Shown here piece by piece: positions 49,961-58,736 of a stretch of 64,000 nucleotides of DNA. This stretch comes from Saprospiraceae bacterium (GTDB lineage Bacteria; Bacteroidota; Bacteroidia; Chitinophagales; Saprospiraceae). The stretch is from assembly GCA_022841745.1 (NCBI GenBank), contig JALHQW010000002.1, positions 56,520 through 120,519 of the forward strand, written 5' to 3'. The position numbers were made by a program, and so were the translations under genes. The notes below the pieces were generated by a model, which searched no databases, had not been told where the DNA came from, and saw nothing but the letters and a program-made list of their open reading frames with translations. Numbering within the stretch: the first letter of the stretch is position 1; every line of letters begins with the position of its first letter.

Positions 49961-51472
49961 ATGAAAAAAGCATTCATTTTAATGTTGAGCCTTTGCGCCA
50001 TTGTCACTTATGGGCAAAAACTAACGCTGGGCAACCAAGCGTTTGAATTGAAAAACGTGACGGGTTCCATCGTTGATTTTCAAGGCGAAAAAGTGCTGAA
50101 AATAGAGCGGGACTTAAATGCTCTAGGATTCGATATAAACAGGCTGGAAGCTACAGTGGATGAGCCTACTTACGCCAAATTGGCCAATCTTGATTTTGAA
50201 AATGGAACAATCGAAGTCAAGATGCTGGCGCAAATTCAGAACCCGTCGCCCTTTGCAGGGTCGCAGGGGTTTATCGGCGTTGCCTTCAGGATTGCCGAAA
50301 ACGACAAAGCCTTCGAGTGCATTTACCTGCGCCCAAGGGTGGGACGCTCCGACAACCAAATGGCCAGAAACCGCACGGTTCAATATTTTGCCTACCCCGA
50401 CCACAAGTTCGATACCCTGCGGAAAACAGCCCCCGGCAGGTATGAGACCACCGCCCCCGTGGACACCAATGAGTGGATTACTATGCGCATCGAGGTGAAG
50501 GGCGAGAGGGCAAGCATGTTTATTAATGATGCCAAATATTCCACCTTCGTGGTGGATAAAATGCTCTCCATATCGAAACACGGAAGCATTGCGCTATACG
50601 TGGATATTGGCACTATTGGGTATTTCAAGGATTTAAAAGTTATTCCCGAAGATAATATTTCCACTGCACCAAACACCCAGTTAATACGGGCATTTCAGCC
50701 GCCCAATGTGGTGAATAAAACGCCTTATGGCAATATGGAAAGAGCGGGACATTATGTGCAGGCAAAAGACGCCAAAATATATTACGAAGTATATGGCAAA
50801 GGCCAGCCCATCGTGCTGTTGCATGGCGGCTTGTTTGGCTCCATCGTTGAAATGTCGGACTTCATTGACCACTTAAAAAACGATTACCAGGTCATCGCCA
50901 TCAACACACGGGGGCACGGCAAGTCCACCCTTGGCGCCGAGCCGATGACGCTCCGGCAACGGGCCGACGACGCCATGGCCGTTATCAACGCCGTGACGAA
51001 TGACAGCGTGACGCTCATCGGCTTCAGCGACGGCGGCTACACGGCCTACCAACTGGCGGCGATGTATCCCAACCGGGTGAAGAAAATGGTGGTGATGGGC
51101 GCAGGTGCATTGTCGCCCGGCGACAGGGAGTTCAATTTCACGGCAGCGCAGGCCAAGCAAATGGACCCCGCTTTCATCGCGCAGCACCTGCGGCTGAACC
51201 CCGAACCTGACAGGCTGGAGGAGATGTTTGCCGGCGTCTGTGCCTGCTACAACAAGGTCACGGTTGGCAAAGAAATGCTGAGCGCCATCCAATGCCCGGT
51301 GCTGGTCATGGCCGGCGACCGTGACGGCGGCAACCCCGTGGAACGGGTCGTGAGCGCCGCACGGCATATTCCGCAGCACCAAATCAGCATTATTTCCAAC
51401 ACGGGTCATGGTTGCTTTTTGGAAAACTGGCAGGCGGTGTGGGCGAGTGTTGTGCCGTTTTTGAAGGATTAA
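49961..51472 (+). CDS. Exported alpha/beta hydrolase with N-terminal LamG-like domain
   Basis: A 503-residue protein with signal MKKAFILMLSLCAIVTYG. Residues of about 25-225 form a LamG/DUF1080-like beta-sandwich (FENGTIEVKMLAQ, GFIGVAFRIAENDKAFECIY, ITMRIEVKGERASMFINDA). Residues of about 260-503 are an alpha/beta hydrolase: VLLHGGLFGS, nucleophile GFSDGG, acid MAGDRDGG and histidine NTGHGCF. The fusion suggests binding of a glycan or surface ligand and hydrolysis of an ester, but the substrate is unknown. Confidence 0.88.
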   Translation: MKKAFILMLSLCAIVTYGQKLTLGNQAFELKNVTGSIVDFQGEKVLKIERDLNALGFDINRLEATVDEPTYAKLANLDFENGTIEVKMLAQIQNPSPFAGSQGFIGVAFRIAENDKAFECIYLRPRVGRSDNQMARNRTVQYFAYPDHKFDTLRKTAPGRYETTAPVDTNEWITMRIEVKGERASMFINDAKYSTFVVDKMLSISKHGSIALYVDIGTIGYFKDLKVIPEDNISTAPNTQLIRAFQPPNVVNKTPYGNMERAGHYVQAKDAKIYYEVYGKGQPIVLLHGGLFGSIVEMSDFIDHLKNDYQVIAINTRGHGKSTLGAEPMTLRQRADDAMAVINAVTNDSVTLIGFSDGGYTAYQLAAMYPNRVKKMVVMGAGALSPGDREFNFTAAQAKQMDPAFIAQHLRLNPEPDRLEEMFAGVCACYNKVTVGKEMLSAIQCPVLVMAGDRDGGNPVERVVSAARHIPQHQISIISNTGHGCFLENWQAVWASVVPFLKD

Positions 51473-51627
51473 ATTCCGAAGCAGCAGCAATAGCTGGCTT
51501 TCAATTATTTGTCCAAGATTTCCGCTTTTATGCGGGCGTGGTTGTTGGGCTGAACTTTTCGGAACTGGAAGGCGATGGCGTGACCGACTATTTTGGCCTG
51601 CACCGCTTGGCTGTGCCGATTCAATTA
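51473..51627. other. Intergenic sequence, no recognised gene
   Basis: Open frames exist on both strands (for example FYAGVVVGLNFSELEGDG on the plus strand) and may be gene debris, but none could be assigned. Confidence 0.4.
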
Positions 51628-52020
<393 letters not shown>

Positions 52021-52042
52021 TTATAAATTTTTAAAAAACCAT

Positions 52043-52366
52043 TTAAATATTCAACCAATACGTCACCTTCAGATTCACAGAACGGAACCTCGGCTCGAAA
52101 TGACTGGTGAAGTAATTGTCGTTGTAAACCAAGCACAAGTCCGACAGCGGCGCAAAGCGCCGTTGCAGGCGGGAGTTGAAACCCAGGTTGTCCCGCTGGT
52201 TGCTGTACTGGGTGATGTTTGACCAGAAAGGCGACTTGCTGAACGTGATGTTCAGCCTCGAAGTTGCCAGCCATAAATCCGCATCGTTGTGGGGTACGGG
52301 GAGGCGGATGCCGTCGTAATTAATCCCGAAACTCAACTGCGCCCAGTTTGATTTTTTTGTTTCGGC
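52043..52366 (-). pseudogene. DUF5916 outer-membrane protein, C-terminal fragment
   Basis: The minus strand reads SFGINYDGIRLPVPHNDADL, WSNITQYSNQRDNLGFNSRL, FAPLSDLCLVYNDNYFTSHF and ends LKVTYWLNI. This is the barrel terminus of DUF5916 (carbohydrate-binding, membrane beta-barrel) proteins as I remember them. About 100 codons remain without a start. Confidence 0.65.
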
Positions 52367-52435
52367 TCAGCATCATTTTGTACAACGCAAAAGGAAGGGA
52401 ACACATTTCCAATTTTTAGTTTAAAAGATTGAAAA

Positions 52436-53335
52436 TCAATTGTTTCGAAACTTCCCCGGACTCGTCCCCACCATTTTTTTAAAGAAATTATTGAAATGCG
52501 TCACCTCCGTAAAACCGAGGGCGTAGGCGATTTCCGACACGTTCCACTGGCTGTGCTTCAACATGATTTTCGACTCCTGCAAAAAGCGGTCAGCGATGAG
52601 CTGCGAGGTGGTTTTTCCGGTGGCTTCCTTCACCGCCCGGTTCAGGTGGTTCACGTGGACGTTGAGCTGCTTCGCAAAATCGGAAGGCGAGCGCAAGCTC
52701 ACCCTTGGGTGGTCCTCCTCGATGGGGAACTGCCGCTCTAGCAGCTCCATGAATATCGTGGAAATGCGCTGCGAGGCGTTCATGGACTGGCGGTCAAACG
52801 TCGAGGTGGGCTGCAACTTCATGGCGATGTGTAGCAGCTCGAACACGAGGTTGCGCAGCATGTCGTACTTGTGGATGTACTCGGAATTGATTTCCTCGAA
52901 CATCCGCTCGTAAATGTGCCGGATTTGCGGCACCTGTTCGTCCGCCAGTTCAAATACATGCTCGCCGGTGGGCTGAAAGACGGAGTACTGCCGTAAATCG
53001 CCAAACTGGTGGAAAAATTGATGGTTGAAAATGCAGTAAACGCCCTCCCGGATGTTTTCCAGGTTAGCGCAACGGTAAGGAATCAGCGGATTGGAGAAAA
53101 ACAGCGCCTGTTTTTCAATGGTGACAACCTTGTCGGCGTACTGCATTTCGATGTTCCCGACCACCAGCATGATTTTATAAAAATCCCGCCGCCGGTAGGG
53201 GGGTTGTTTGGTCTTGCCCGGTTCCACCGTTTCGTGCCGAAACAAATTGAAGTGCCCGATTTCGTTGCGCAGGTTTTCGGGCATCCAAATGGCTTTCCTT
53301 TTGTAAAATTCCTCTAAACTTTCAGATTTCTCCAT
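52436..53335 (-). CDS. AraC-family transcriptional regulator
   Basis: A 299-residue regulator with an N-terminal cupin-like domain (YKIMLVVGNIEMQYADKVV, ALFFSNPLIPYRC) and a C-terminal AraC DNA-binding domain (PSDFAKQLNVHVNHLNRAVK, NVSEIAYALGFTEVTHFNNF, KKMVGTSPGKFR). It lies upstream of the fragment region on the same strand, so its original targets may have been lost there. Confidence 0.92.
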   Translation of the reverse strand: MEKSESLEEFYKRKAIWMPENLRNEIGHFNLFRHETVEPGKTKQPPYRRRDFYKIMLVVGNIEMQYADKVVTIEKQALFFSNPLIPYRCANLENIREGVYCIFNHQFFHQFGDLRQYSVFQPTGEHVFELADEQVPQIRHIYERMFEEINSEYIHKYDMLRNLVFELLHIAMKLQPTSTFDRQSMNASQRISTIFMELLERQFPIEEDHPRVSLRSPSDFAKQLNVHVNHLNRAVKEATGKTTSQLIADRFLQESKIMLKHSQWNVSEIAYALGFTEVTHFNNFFKKMVGTSPGKFRNN

Positions 53336-53397
53336 AGCTCAAAACTTACTTAAATCAAACAAGGGTACCAAGTTCCTGCTTGCCATCTCTTCCCAAC

Positions 53398-54192
53398 TCA
53401 CTTCTGTTCCACAAAGTTCTTCCCGAAGGCATAGGTCAAACTCACGTTCCAGTCAAAATTCTTGACGTCAATCTCCGATTTCAGCGCTTTGTTCATCATC
53501 GTTCCGATGGAAAACGGCCACTTGCGGTGCGCCAGGGTCAGGCCGGCGGCGGTGTAGATGCCATCGGCGTCGCCAATGCGGAGATAATAAACCTGTGGAT
53601 TAAACCGTAGGTAAAACTGCTTTGAGAGGGGGATATCGTTGAAGTCGGTGCGGATGGACAGGAAATAATTGGTAGTGGCAACCTCTTTCTCTATGCCCCT
53701 CCCGAAAATGCCGTACATGCTCAGGGAGATGTTCTTGTTGATTTGGTAAATGGGCAAAATCTCCAACGCCGGGTAAAAACGCCTTGCCTTGATGACGTCC
53801 TTTTCCTCGCCATCCTCGGTCACGGTGGCCGACTTGAAGTTGATGGCCGGGGCGTGCGTACCCAACATGAACTGGAATTTCTCCCGCTTCACCAGCTTGT
53901 AGCGCCAGATGAAGATGAACGACCACGGCTTGTAATCCAGCATCGAATACCAGAACTGCGGGTGGAACGTGAACCGCTCCTTGTTGCCGCTGATGTTGAA
54001 GCCGGTCTGCACGGCGGGTTTGCCGAGCGAGAAGGTTGGCACCAGCGAAAAGCCGTTGTTATTGGCGGTAACCGAACCGCTGAAGTTGAGGGTTTGTTTG
54101 GTGCTGTCGGTTTGCTGTGAAATGGCGTAGCTGGCAAGGAGCAGCAAGCCTGCGAGCAGGCTTGTTTTTTTGAAAAAAGTTGGTGAAAACAT
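53398..54192 (-). CDS. Putative outer-membrane beta-barrel protein, paralogue of 46525-47316
   Basis: A 264-residue protein with signal peptide (FFKKTSLLAGLLLLASYAIS) and beta-strand-rich mature part ending in a barrel-like strand (WNVSLTYAFGKNFVEQK). Strong overall similarity to the protein at 46525. Function unknown. It follows no regulator directly, but the AraC gene at 52436 lies downstream on the same strand, 62 bp away, so cotranscription is possible. Confidence 0.78.
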   Translation of the reverse strand: MFSPTFFKKTSLLAGLLLLASYAISQQTDSTKQTLNFSGSVTANNNGFSLVPTFSLGKPAVQTGFNISGNKERFTFHPQFWYSMLDYKPWSFIFIWRYKLVKREKFQFMLGTHAPAINFKSATVTEDGEEKDVIKARRFYPALEILPIYQINKNISLSMYGIFGRGIEKEVATTNYFLSIRTDFNDIPLSKQFYLRFNPQVYYLRIGDADGIYTAAGLTLAHRKWPFSIGTMMNKALKSEIDVKNFDWNVSLTYAFGKNFVEQK

Positions 54193-54477
54193 CAGCTTTG
54201 AATTTTAAAATTTCAAGCTGCAAAGGAACGGATACGGCCAGTTGTTTTTTAAATTATTTTCAAAGCGATAGTTACGAATATCAAACAATTAGCAATTTAC
54301 AGAAAAAAGAAACAGACAGGGCTATCGTACAAAATAACATCAGTACACGCAGGCAAATTGAATTTTTTATAATCAATCTTATGTTAAATAGTAAAAACAA
54401 ATCCATTACCTTGCCTTGAAAATTAGGTGCTACCCTATCAAATGCGTGCTGTCAAAATGTCCTTGAGAAAAGATAAG
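54193..54477. other. Upstream region of the outer-membrane-like gene
   Basis: AT-rich leader and probable promoter region of the leftward gene; no gene or RNA recognised. Confidence 0.4.
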
Positions 54478-54522
54478 ATGCTGTGTGCTGGCCTTACCAA
54501 TGTCACGTCCAGCACACAGCAT
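54478..54522 (-). terminator. Intrinsic terminator
   Basis: Perfect 14-bp arms ATGCTGTGTGCTGG (54478-54491) and complement (54509-54522), 19 bp beyond the stop of the leftward gene at 54541. Confidence 0.75.
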
Positions 54523-54540
54523 TCGAGGAAATGCGGGCCC

Positions 54541-55371
54541 TCAAAACCAAACCCCAGTGCCCAGCGCCGCATTCGGCAGGCTGACGTCGCCCACCTTTGT
54601 GCCTTGGTAGCCGGCATAGACCATGAACCGCTTCAGGTGAACCTGCAACCTCGCTTGGTGCTGCCGGGCATAAACGCCGTTGGGGAAACCAAATTGACCA
54701 TCGGCATAGAGGCTTAGCGGGCGCTTGAAGAACCACGTAAAGCCCATGTTGAATGTGGGGCTGCCATAGAGCAGTGATTCCTTGCCAGGATTGAGCAGCA
54801 TGAGTCCCCCACCCCACCAAAGCTGGAATTTAGAATGGTGGACACGGTTGTAGCCAAAACTGAAATTGGTAATGGAGAACTGGTCGGTTTCTTCGCCGTT
54901 GCTGTTCGGTTCGTCCAGCGATTCGAAAAGTTGGAGGTGGTTGGCTTCAAGCGTAAATGCCCTGTTTGGCGACCATTTTGCCTGCAAGAACCCTCCAAAA
55001 ACAGCATCTTGGTCGGTCTGCACGTGGCCCGTCAATTGGAGCGACATGCGCTTTTCGTTGCCCATATCGAGCGGGAGGTAAGTGCCGCTGTTCTCTTCGT
55101 CGGCGTATGGATATTCACTGAAACCAAATTCATTGGCCGGCATTTCGTTGGGGCCACGGAACAGCAGCCACCAGGTCGGCTCCAAGGCTATATTGAAGAA
55201 TAGGTCGGCCCAGATGGAGTAATTGTTGCCTCCGCCTCCGCCATTGTCCCTACCTCCGCCGTTGCCGTTGGAACTGCCATTTTCCAAGGCATTTTTCAGG
55301 CCTTCCAGCTTTTGGGCCTGAGAAAATAAAGGTATCAGCGCAATTGCTAATAGGAATGCTATCTTTTTCAT
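54541..55371 (-). CDS. Hypothetical exported protein, probably outer-membrane
   Basis: A 276-residue protein: signal MKKIAFLLAIALIPLFSQAQ, a Gly/Asn-rich linker (SSNGNGGGRDNGGGGGNN), and about ten predicted strands (MSLQLTGHVQTDQDAVFGGF, FTLEANHLQLFESL, FQLWWGGGLMLL, MGFTWFFKRPLSLYADGQF) ending GTGVWF with a C-terminal Phe, as in outer-membrane barrels. Family not recognised. Confidence 0.75.
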   Translation of the reverse strand: MKKIAFLLAIALIPLFSQAQKLEGLKNALENGSSNGNGGGRDNGGGGGNNYSIWADLFFNIALEPTWWLLFRGPNEMPANEFGFSEYPYADEENSGTYLPLDMGNEKRMSLQLTGHVQTDQDAVFGGFLQAKWSPNRAFTLEANHLQLFESLDEPNSNGEETDQFSITNFSFGYNRVHHSKFQLWWGGGLMLLNPGKESLLYGSPTFNMGFTWFFKRPLSLYADGQFGFPNGVYARQHQARLQVHLKRFMVYAGYQGTKVGDVSLPNAALGTGVWF

Positions 55372-55764
55372 GGTGTTCCAGCTTTAGAATTTTCCACAAA
55401 TAACGCCCAAAAATCCTTGGACGCTGCACCAGCACGGTGTTAAGCAAGGGTTAAAATTGTCAAGGTCTCTCCATTTGCAAGACAGCCAAAAATCGCCAAT
55501 CGGTTTGAAATAAAAAATAGTTTTCGATGAAATCCGCCGAAAACCACCCTACAGTGCCAAAGATGTAGGATTAAGCTGGAAAAACTTGGGGGCTTGGCCT
55601 TTTGAGAAAAAAGCCGCCCGCTACTCCTCGTTTTTGGGTAGGCCGTTTCACAGTGCTTCCGCTATCTAGATAAAGGTATTGTAGTTGTTGACGGTGTGCA
55701 TGCAGCCGTTTTTGGGTACATAAAGGAAAGGGTGATTTGAAACTATGCCAAGCCCAGCAATGGC
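55372..55764. other. Intergenic region without recognised gene
   Basis: About 390 bp. Leftward promoter of the 54541 gene is expected near 55380-55450. Short open frames here have no recognisable content. Confidence 0.4.
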
Positions 55765-56133
55765 TCATTCAATTGCCCCCCCTACCCTTCTTTTCATGAT
55801 TTCCCCCATGTTCTCGTGCGCCCACCGTGCCAGCCCCTCGATATGCGGTATCAGGCTCTTGCCAAGCGGCGTGATGGCGTACTCCACCCTCGGCGGCACT
55901 TCGGGGAAAACGGTGCGGCTCACCAGCCCGTCGGTTTCGAGGGTGCGCAGGGTGACGGTCAGCATTTTTTGGGAAATATCGTCAATGGCCTTGTGCAATT
56001 CGTTGAAGCGCATAACCCCTGCCCTGCCCAGCAGTTGGATGACCAGCAGCGACCATTTGTCGCCGAAGCGGGCCAGTACATTGCGCACTGGGCAGCTCTC
56101 GTGGATACATTTCTCAGAACTATTATCCTTCAT
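55765..56133 (-). CDS. HxlR-family transcriptional regulator
   Basis: A 122-residue winged-helix protein (CPVRNVLARFGDKWSLLVIQ, FNELHKAIDDISQKMLTVTL, LETDGLVSRTVFPEVPPRVE, YAITPLGKSLIPHIEGLARW), the full HxlR domain with the conserved first Cys. Start 56133 (MKDNSSEKCIHE) is preferred over the in-frame upstream Met at 56208. Divergent from an Old Yellow Enzyme gene with a 153-bp gap, a common regulator/target layout for electrophile or thiol stress. Confidence 0.92.
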   Translation of the reverse strand: MKDNSSEKCIHESCPVRNVLARFGDKWSLLVIQLLGRAGVMRFNELHKAIDDISQKMLTVTLRTLETDGLVSRTVFPEVPPRVEYAITPLGKSLIPHIEGLARWAHENMGEIMKRRVGGAIE

Positions 56134-56286
56134 AACGTTTTGATTATCAGCAATGATTACTTTAAGGTAAGTTAAGCACTTTTGGGTGCCCTCTTGTTTC
56201 GGGCGCACACCAATTTTAGCTTTGCCCCAACAAAAGTACGCTACGCACTTTTAGTAACTATAAAAATCTTCGATAAAATTTAGAAC

Positions 56287-57366
56287 ATGAGTCAAACATT
56301 GTTTACGCCCCTTCACAAGAACGGCGCTGATTTCAAGAGCAGAATCGTGATGGCCCCCATGACCCGTTGCCGAGCTTTGGGCAACGTCCCCAACGATTTG
56401 ATGGCGGAGTACTACGGCCAGCGGGCCACTTCCGGGCTGATTGTCACGGAAGGCACCTCGCCCTCGCCCAATGGATTGGGCTATGCCCGCATCCCCGGCA
56501 TTTTCAACGAAGCGCAGGTGGAAGGCTGGAAGAAAACCACCGAGGACGTCCACCAAAAAGGTGGCAAAATCTTCCTGCAAATCATGCACACGGGTCGGGT
56601 GGCGCATTCCGCCAATTTGCCAGCAGGCGCTAGGATTCTCGCCCCATCCGCCGTCATCGCCGAAGGCGATATGTGGACGGACGCACACGGCATGCAAAAG
56701 AACGAGCTACCGGAGGCCATGACTGCCGAGGAGGTGCAAACGGCCATTCAGGAGTACGTGCAAGCGGCCAAGAACGCCATTGCCGCAGGCTTCGACGGCG
56801 TGGAAATCCACTCGGCCAACGGCTACCTGCCCAACCAGTTCCTGAACCCTACTTCCAACCTCCGCACGGACGAGTACGGCGGCAGCATCGAAAACCGCAG
56901 CCGCTTCGTGCTGGAAATCACGCAGGGCATCGCCGACGCCATCGGCAAGGACAAGACGGGCATCCGCTTCTCGCCCTACAACCCCTACAACGGCATGGGC
57001 CCCGACCCCGACACTTTTGCCACTTTCGATTATCTTTCCAAAGAGCTGGATAAAATGGGCATATTGTATATCCATTTATTGGATTATGCAGCCCGTTCCA
57101 ACGAGGAGGGTGTTAAATTAATAGCTAAAATCAGGGAAAATTTCAGCGGCATATACATCCTGAACGCAGGCTATACCAAGGAGCGGGCAGCCCATGGGCT
57201 TGACACCGAAAAAGCGGATATGATTGCGTTTGGTTCGTTGTTTATTTCCAATCCCGACCTGCCTTATAGGTTGGAAAATGACAAGGAATTGGCGAAACCG
57301 GATGCGACTACGTTTTATATGGCGGATGCGGTGGGATATACGGATTATCCGGCTTATGCGGGGTAA
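56287..57366 (+). CDS. Alkene reductase, Old Yellow Enzyme family (NemA-like)
   Basis: A 359-residue FMN-dependent ene-reductase that reduces activated C=C bonds with NAD(P)H. Signatures: KSRIVMAPMTRCRALGNVPN, ATSGLIVTEGTSPSPNG, LQIMHTGRVAHSANLPAG, the substrate-binding HSANGYLPNQFLNP (His and Asn pair), DEYGGSIENRSRF and ADMIAFGSLFISNPDLPYRL. Complete length. Likely regulated by the divergent HxlR protein. Confidence 0.95.
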   Translation: MSQTLFTPLHKNGADFKSRIVMAPMTRCRALGNVPNDLMAEYYGQRATSGLIVTEGTSPSPNGLGYARIPGIFNEAQVEGWKKTTEDVHQKGGKIFLQIMHTGRVAHSANLPAGARILAPSAVIAEGDMWTDAHGMQKNELPEAMTAEEVQTAIQEYVQAAKNAIAAGFDGVEIHSANGYLPNQFLNPTSNLRTDEYGGSIENRSRFVLEITQGIADAIGKDKTGIRFSPYNPYNGMGPDPDTFATFDYLSKELDKMGILYIHLLDYAARSNEEGVKLIAKIRENFSGIYILNAGYTKERAAHGLDTEKADMIAFGSLFISNPDLPYRLENDKELAKPDATTFYMADAVGYTDYPAYAG

Positions 57367-57462
57367 ATGCGGTTTAAACAATAATGGGAGGGCTGCTGGG
57401 AGGTGGCCCTTTTTTTATGCTTGGGTAGCAGTGGAAGCGAAAAAAATTACGGGAAATAGTCC

Positions 57463-57470
57463 TATTTTTG
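57463..57470 (+). promoter_or_regulatory. Possible -7 promoter element
   Basis: TATTTTTG matches TAnnTTTG, 17 bp before the XisI-like ORF. No matching -33 TTG was identified. Confidence 0.35.
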
Positions 57471-57487
57471 CTTGACAAAGCATCCAA

Positions 57488-57628
57488 ATGGCAAGAGACG
57501 TTTTTCGCAAAGCAATCTTGGAAGCCATGACCGAACATGCTACCCTACTGGCAGGTGCCAACCAGCCCAGCATCGAGTACCAGGTGTTGACGGATGAAAA
57601 GCACGACAAGTACCAACTGTTGGCGTAA
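57488..57628 (+). pseudogene. XisI-like protein, N-terminal fragment
   Basis: 46 codons: MARDVFRKAILEAMTEHATL, SIEYQVLTDEKHDKYQLLA, then stop. It matches the start of XisI/FdxN-excision-controlling-factor proteins (ExxTIFDxERDHYQLL), which normally run to about 110 residues. The conserved second half (GW..RVYG, IHIDIKDGKIWIQ) is absent. No XisH neighbour is present. Confidence 0.55.
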
Positions 57629-57664
57629 GAGGACACATCTATTTCTCATTTTAAAAGACCACCC

Positions 57665-58681
57665 ATGAAATTCTCATTTGCGATAATTCTCTTGGTTTTA
57701 TTTGCCATTCGTTCAGATGGGCAATTTACGTACATTGATATATACAACCCTAAAATTGATGAGTGCGAGCTTGCAGTAGTTCAGGATTTTTTCCGTGCAT
57801 TTGACTTGAATGAAATGGGAATCTTACGCAAATTAGTAAGCAAAAAATTTCCTCTGGACACAAATGAAGTCGCAATGTTCAGGGCGAAATTTACCCAACG
57901 TGGTGGACATCTCTCATTTTACCAAAGTGACAATCCGAACAGATTCCAAAGAATTTATTCTGAAGTAAACAATGGAAAAAGAGAGAACCTATTTATTGTA
58001 ACTATTGATTTCAAGGAGAATAATAAATTTATTATTGACCATGTCGAATTCAATGAAAGAATCAAGTTACCCCATAAATTAAGAAAAGCATTAATCAAAA
58101 TTGATAAAAAAGGCCTCTCTCCAAAAGAGAAAGGGACCATCCTAAGAAATGAATTTGGCCCACCTTATCCACCTTCAAAATGCAGCGATTTTTATGATAT
58201 TGATTGGGACAAAAACAATATTACCATTACGGGTGGAGATTATGAAGTCATGGAACTACTAGAACAATATTTCAAAAACTATACTGTGATAAACGAATTG
58301 GGATTTCCCGTACGCCTTGTGTATTATTTTTATGATTCAACAGGAGTGCCCATATGGCTCCAGCATTTAGAAAATCTTGTAGAGTTGAAAATTATTGCTT
58401 ATGAGGTAAAATCAGTCCATGAAACTATTGGTAACTTAAAAAATGTAAAAACTCTAAGACTATTTTTAATAAAGGTTAAATTGGCTGCTATCCCAGCCTC
58501 TATTGGCAACCTTGAACAACTGGAAGAATTAACCATCTCATGTAACGACTGTACTGAATTGCCCACGACATTAAGGAAGTTGAAAAATTTGAAAAAATTC
58601 GAGTTCAGTGGGAACAAATTGAACCATGAATCAAAACTCATCGTCTTCGAGTTGGGTGGTACCATAAAACACATGGAATAG
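57665..58681 (+). CDS. Exported leucine-rich-repeat protein of unknown function
   Basis: A 338-residue protein with signal peptide (MKFSFAIILLVLFAIRSDG). Residues of about 25-210 form an unrecognised alpha/beta region. Residues of about 225-325 hold leucine-rich repeats (WLQHLENLVELKIIAYEVKS, IGNLKNVKTLRLFLIKVKLA, IGNLEQLEELTISCNDCTEL, LRKLKNLKKFEFSGNKL). The gene is markedly AT-rich compared with the SNF2 gene beside it, suggesting recent acquisition. Confidence 0.78.
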   Translation: MKFSFAIILLVLFAIRSDGQFTYIDIYNPKIDECELAVVQDFFRAFDLNEMGILRKLVSKKFPLDTNEVAMFRAKFTQRGGHLSFYQSDNPNRFQRIYSEVNNGKRENLFIVTIDFKENNKFIIDHVEFNERIKLPHKLRKALIKIDKKGLSPKEKGTILRNEFGPPYPPSKCSDFYDIDWDKNNITITGGDYEVMELLEQYFKNYTVINELGFPVRLVYYFYDSTGVPIWLQHLENLVELKIIAYEVKSVHETIGNLKNVKTLRLFLIKVKLAAIPASIGNLEQLEELTISCNDCTELPTTLRKLKNLKKFEFSGNKLNHESKLIVFELGGTIKHME

Positions 58682-58736
58682 CTTTACACAGTTGACCTAA
58701 GCAGTCCCCAACTGCCAACTGCCAACTGTCGAACTG

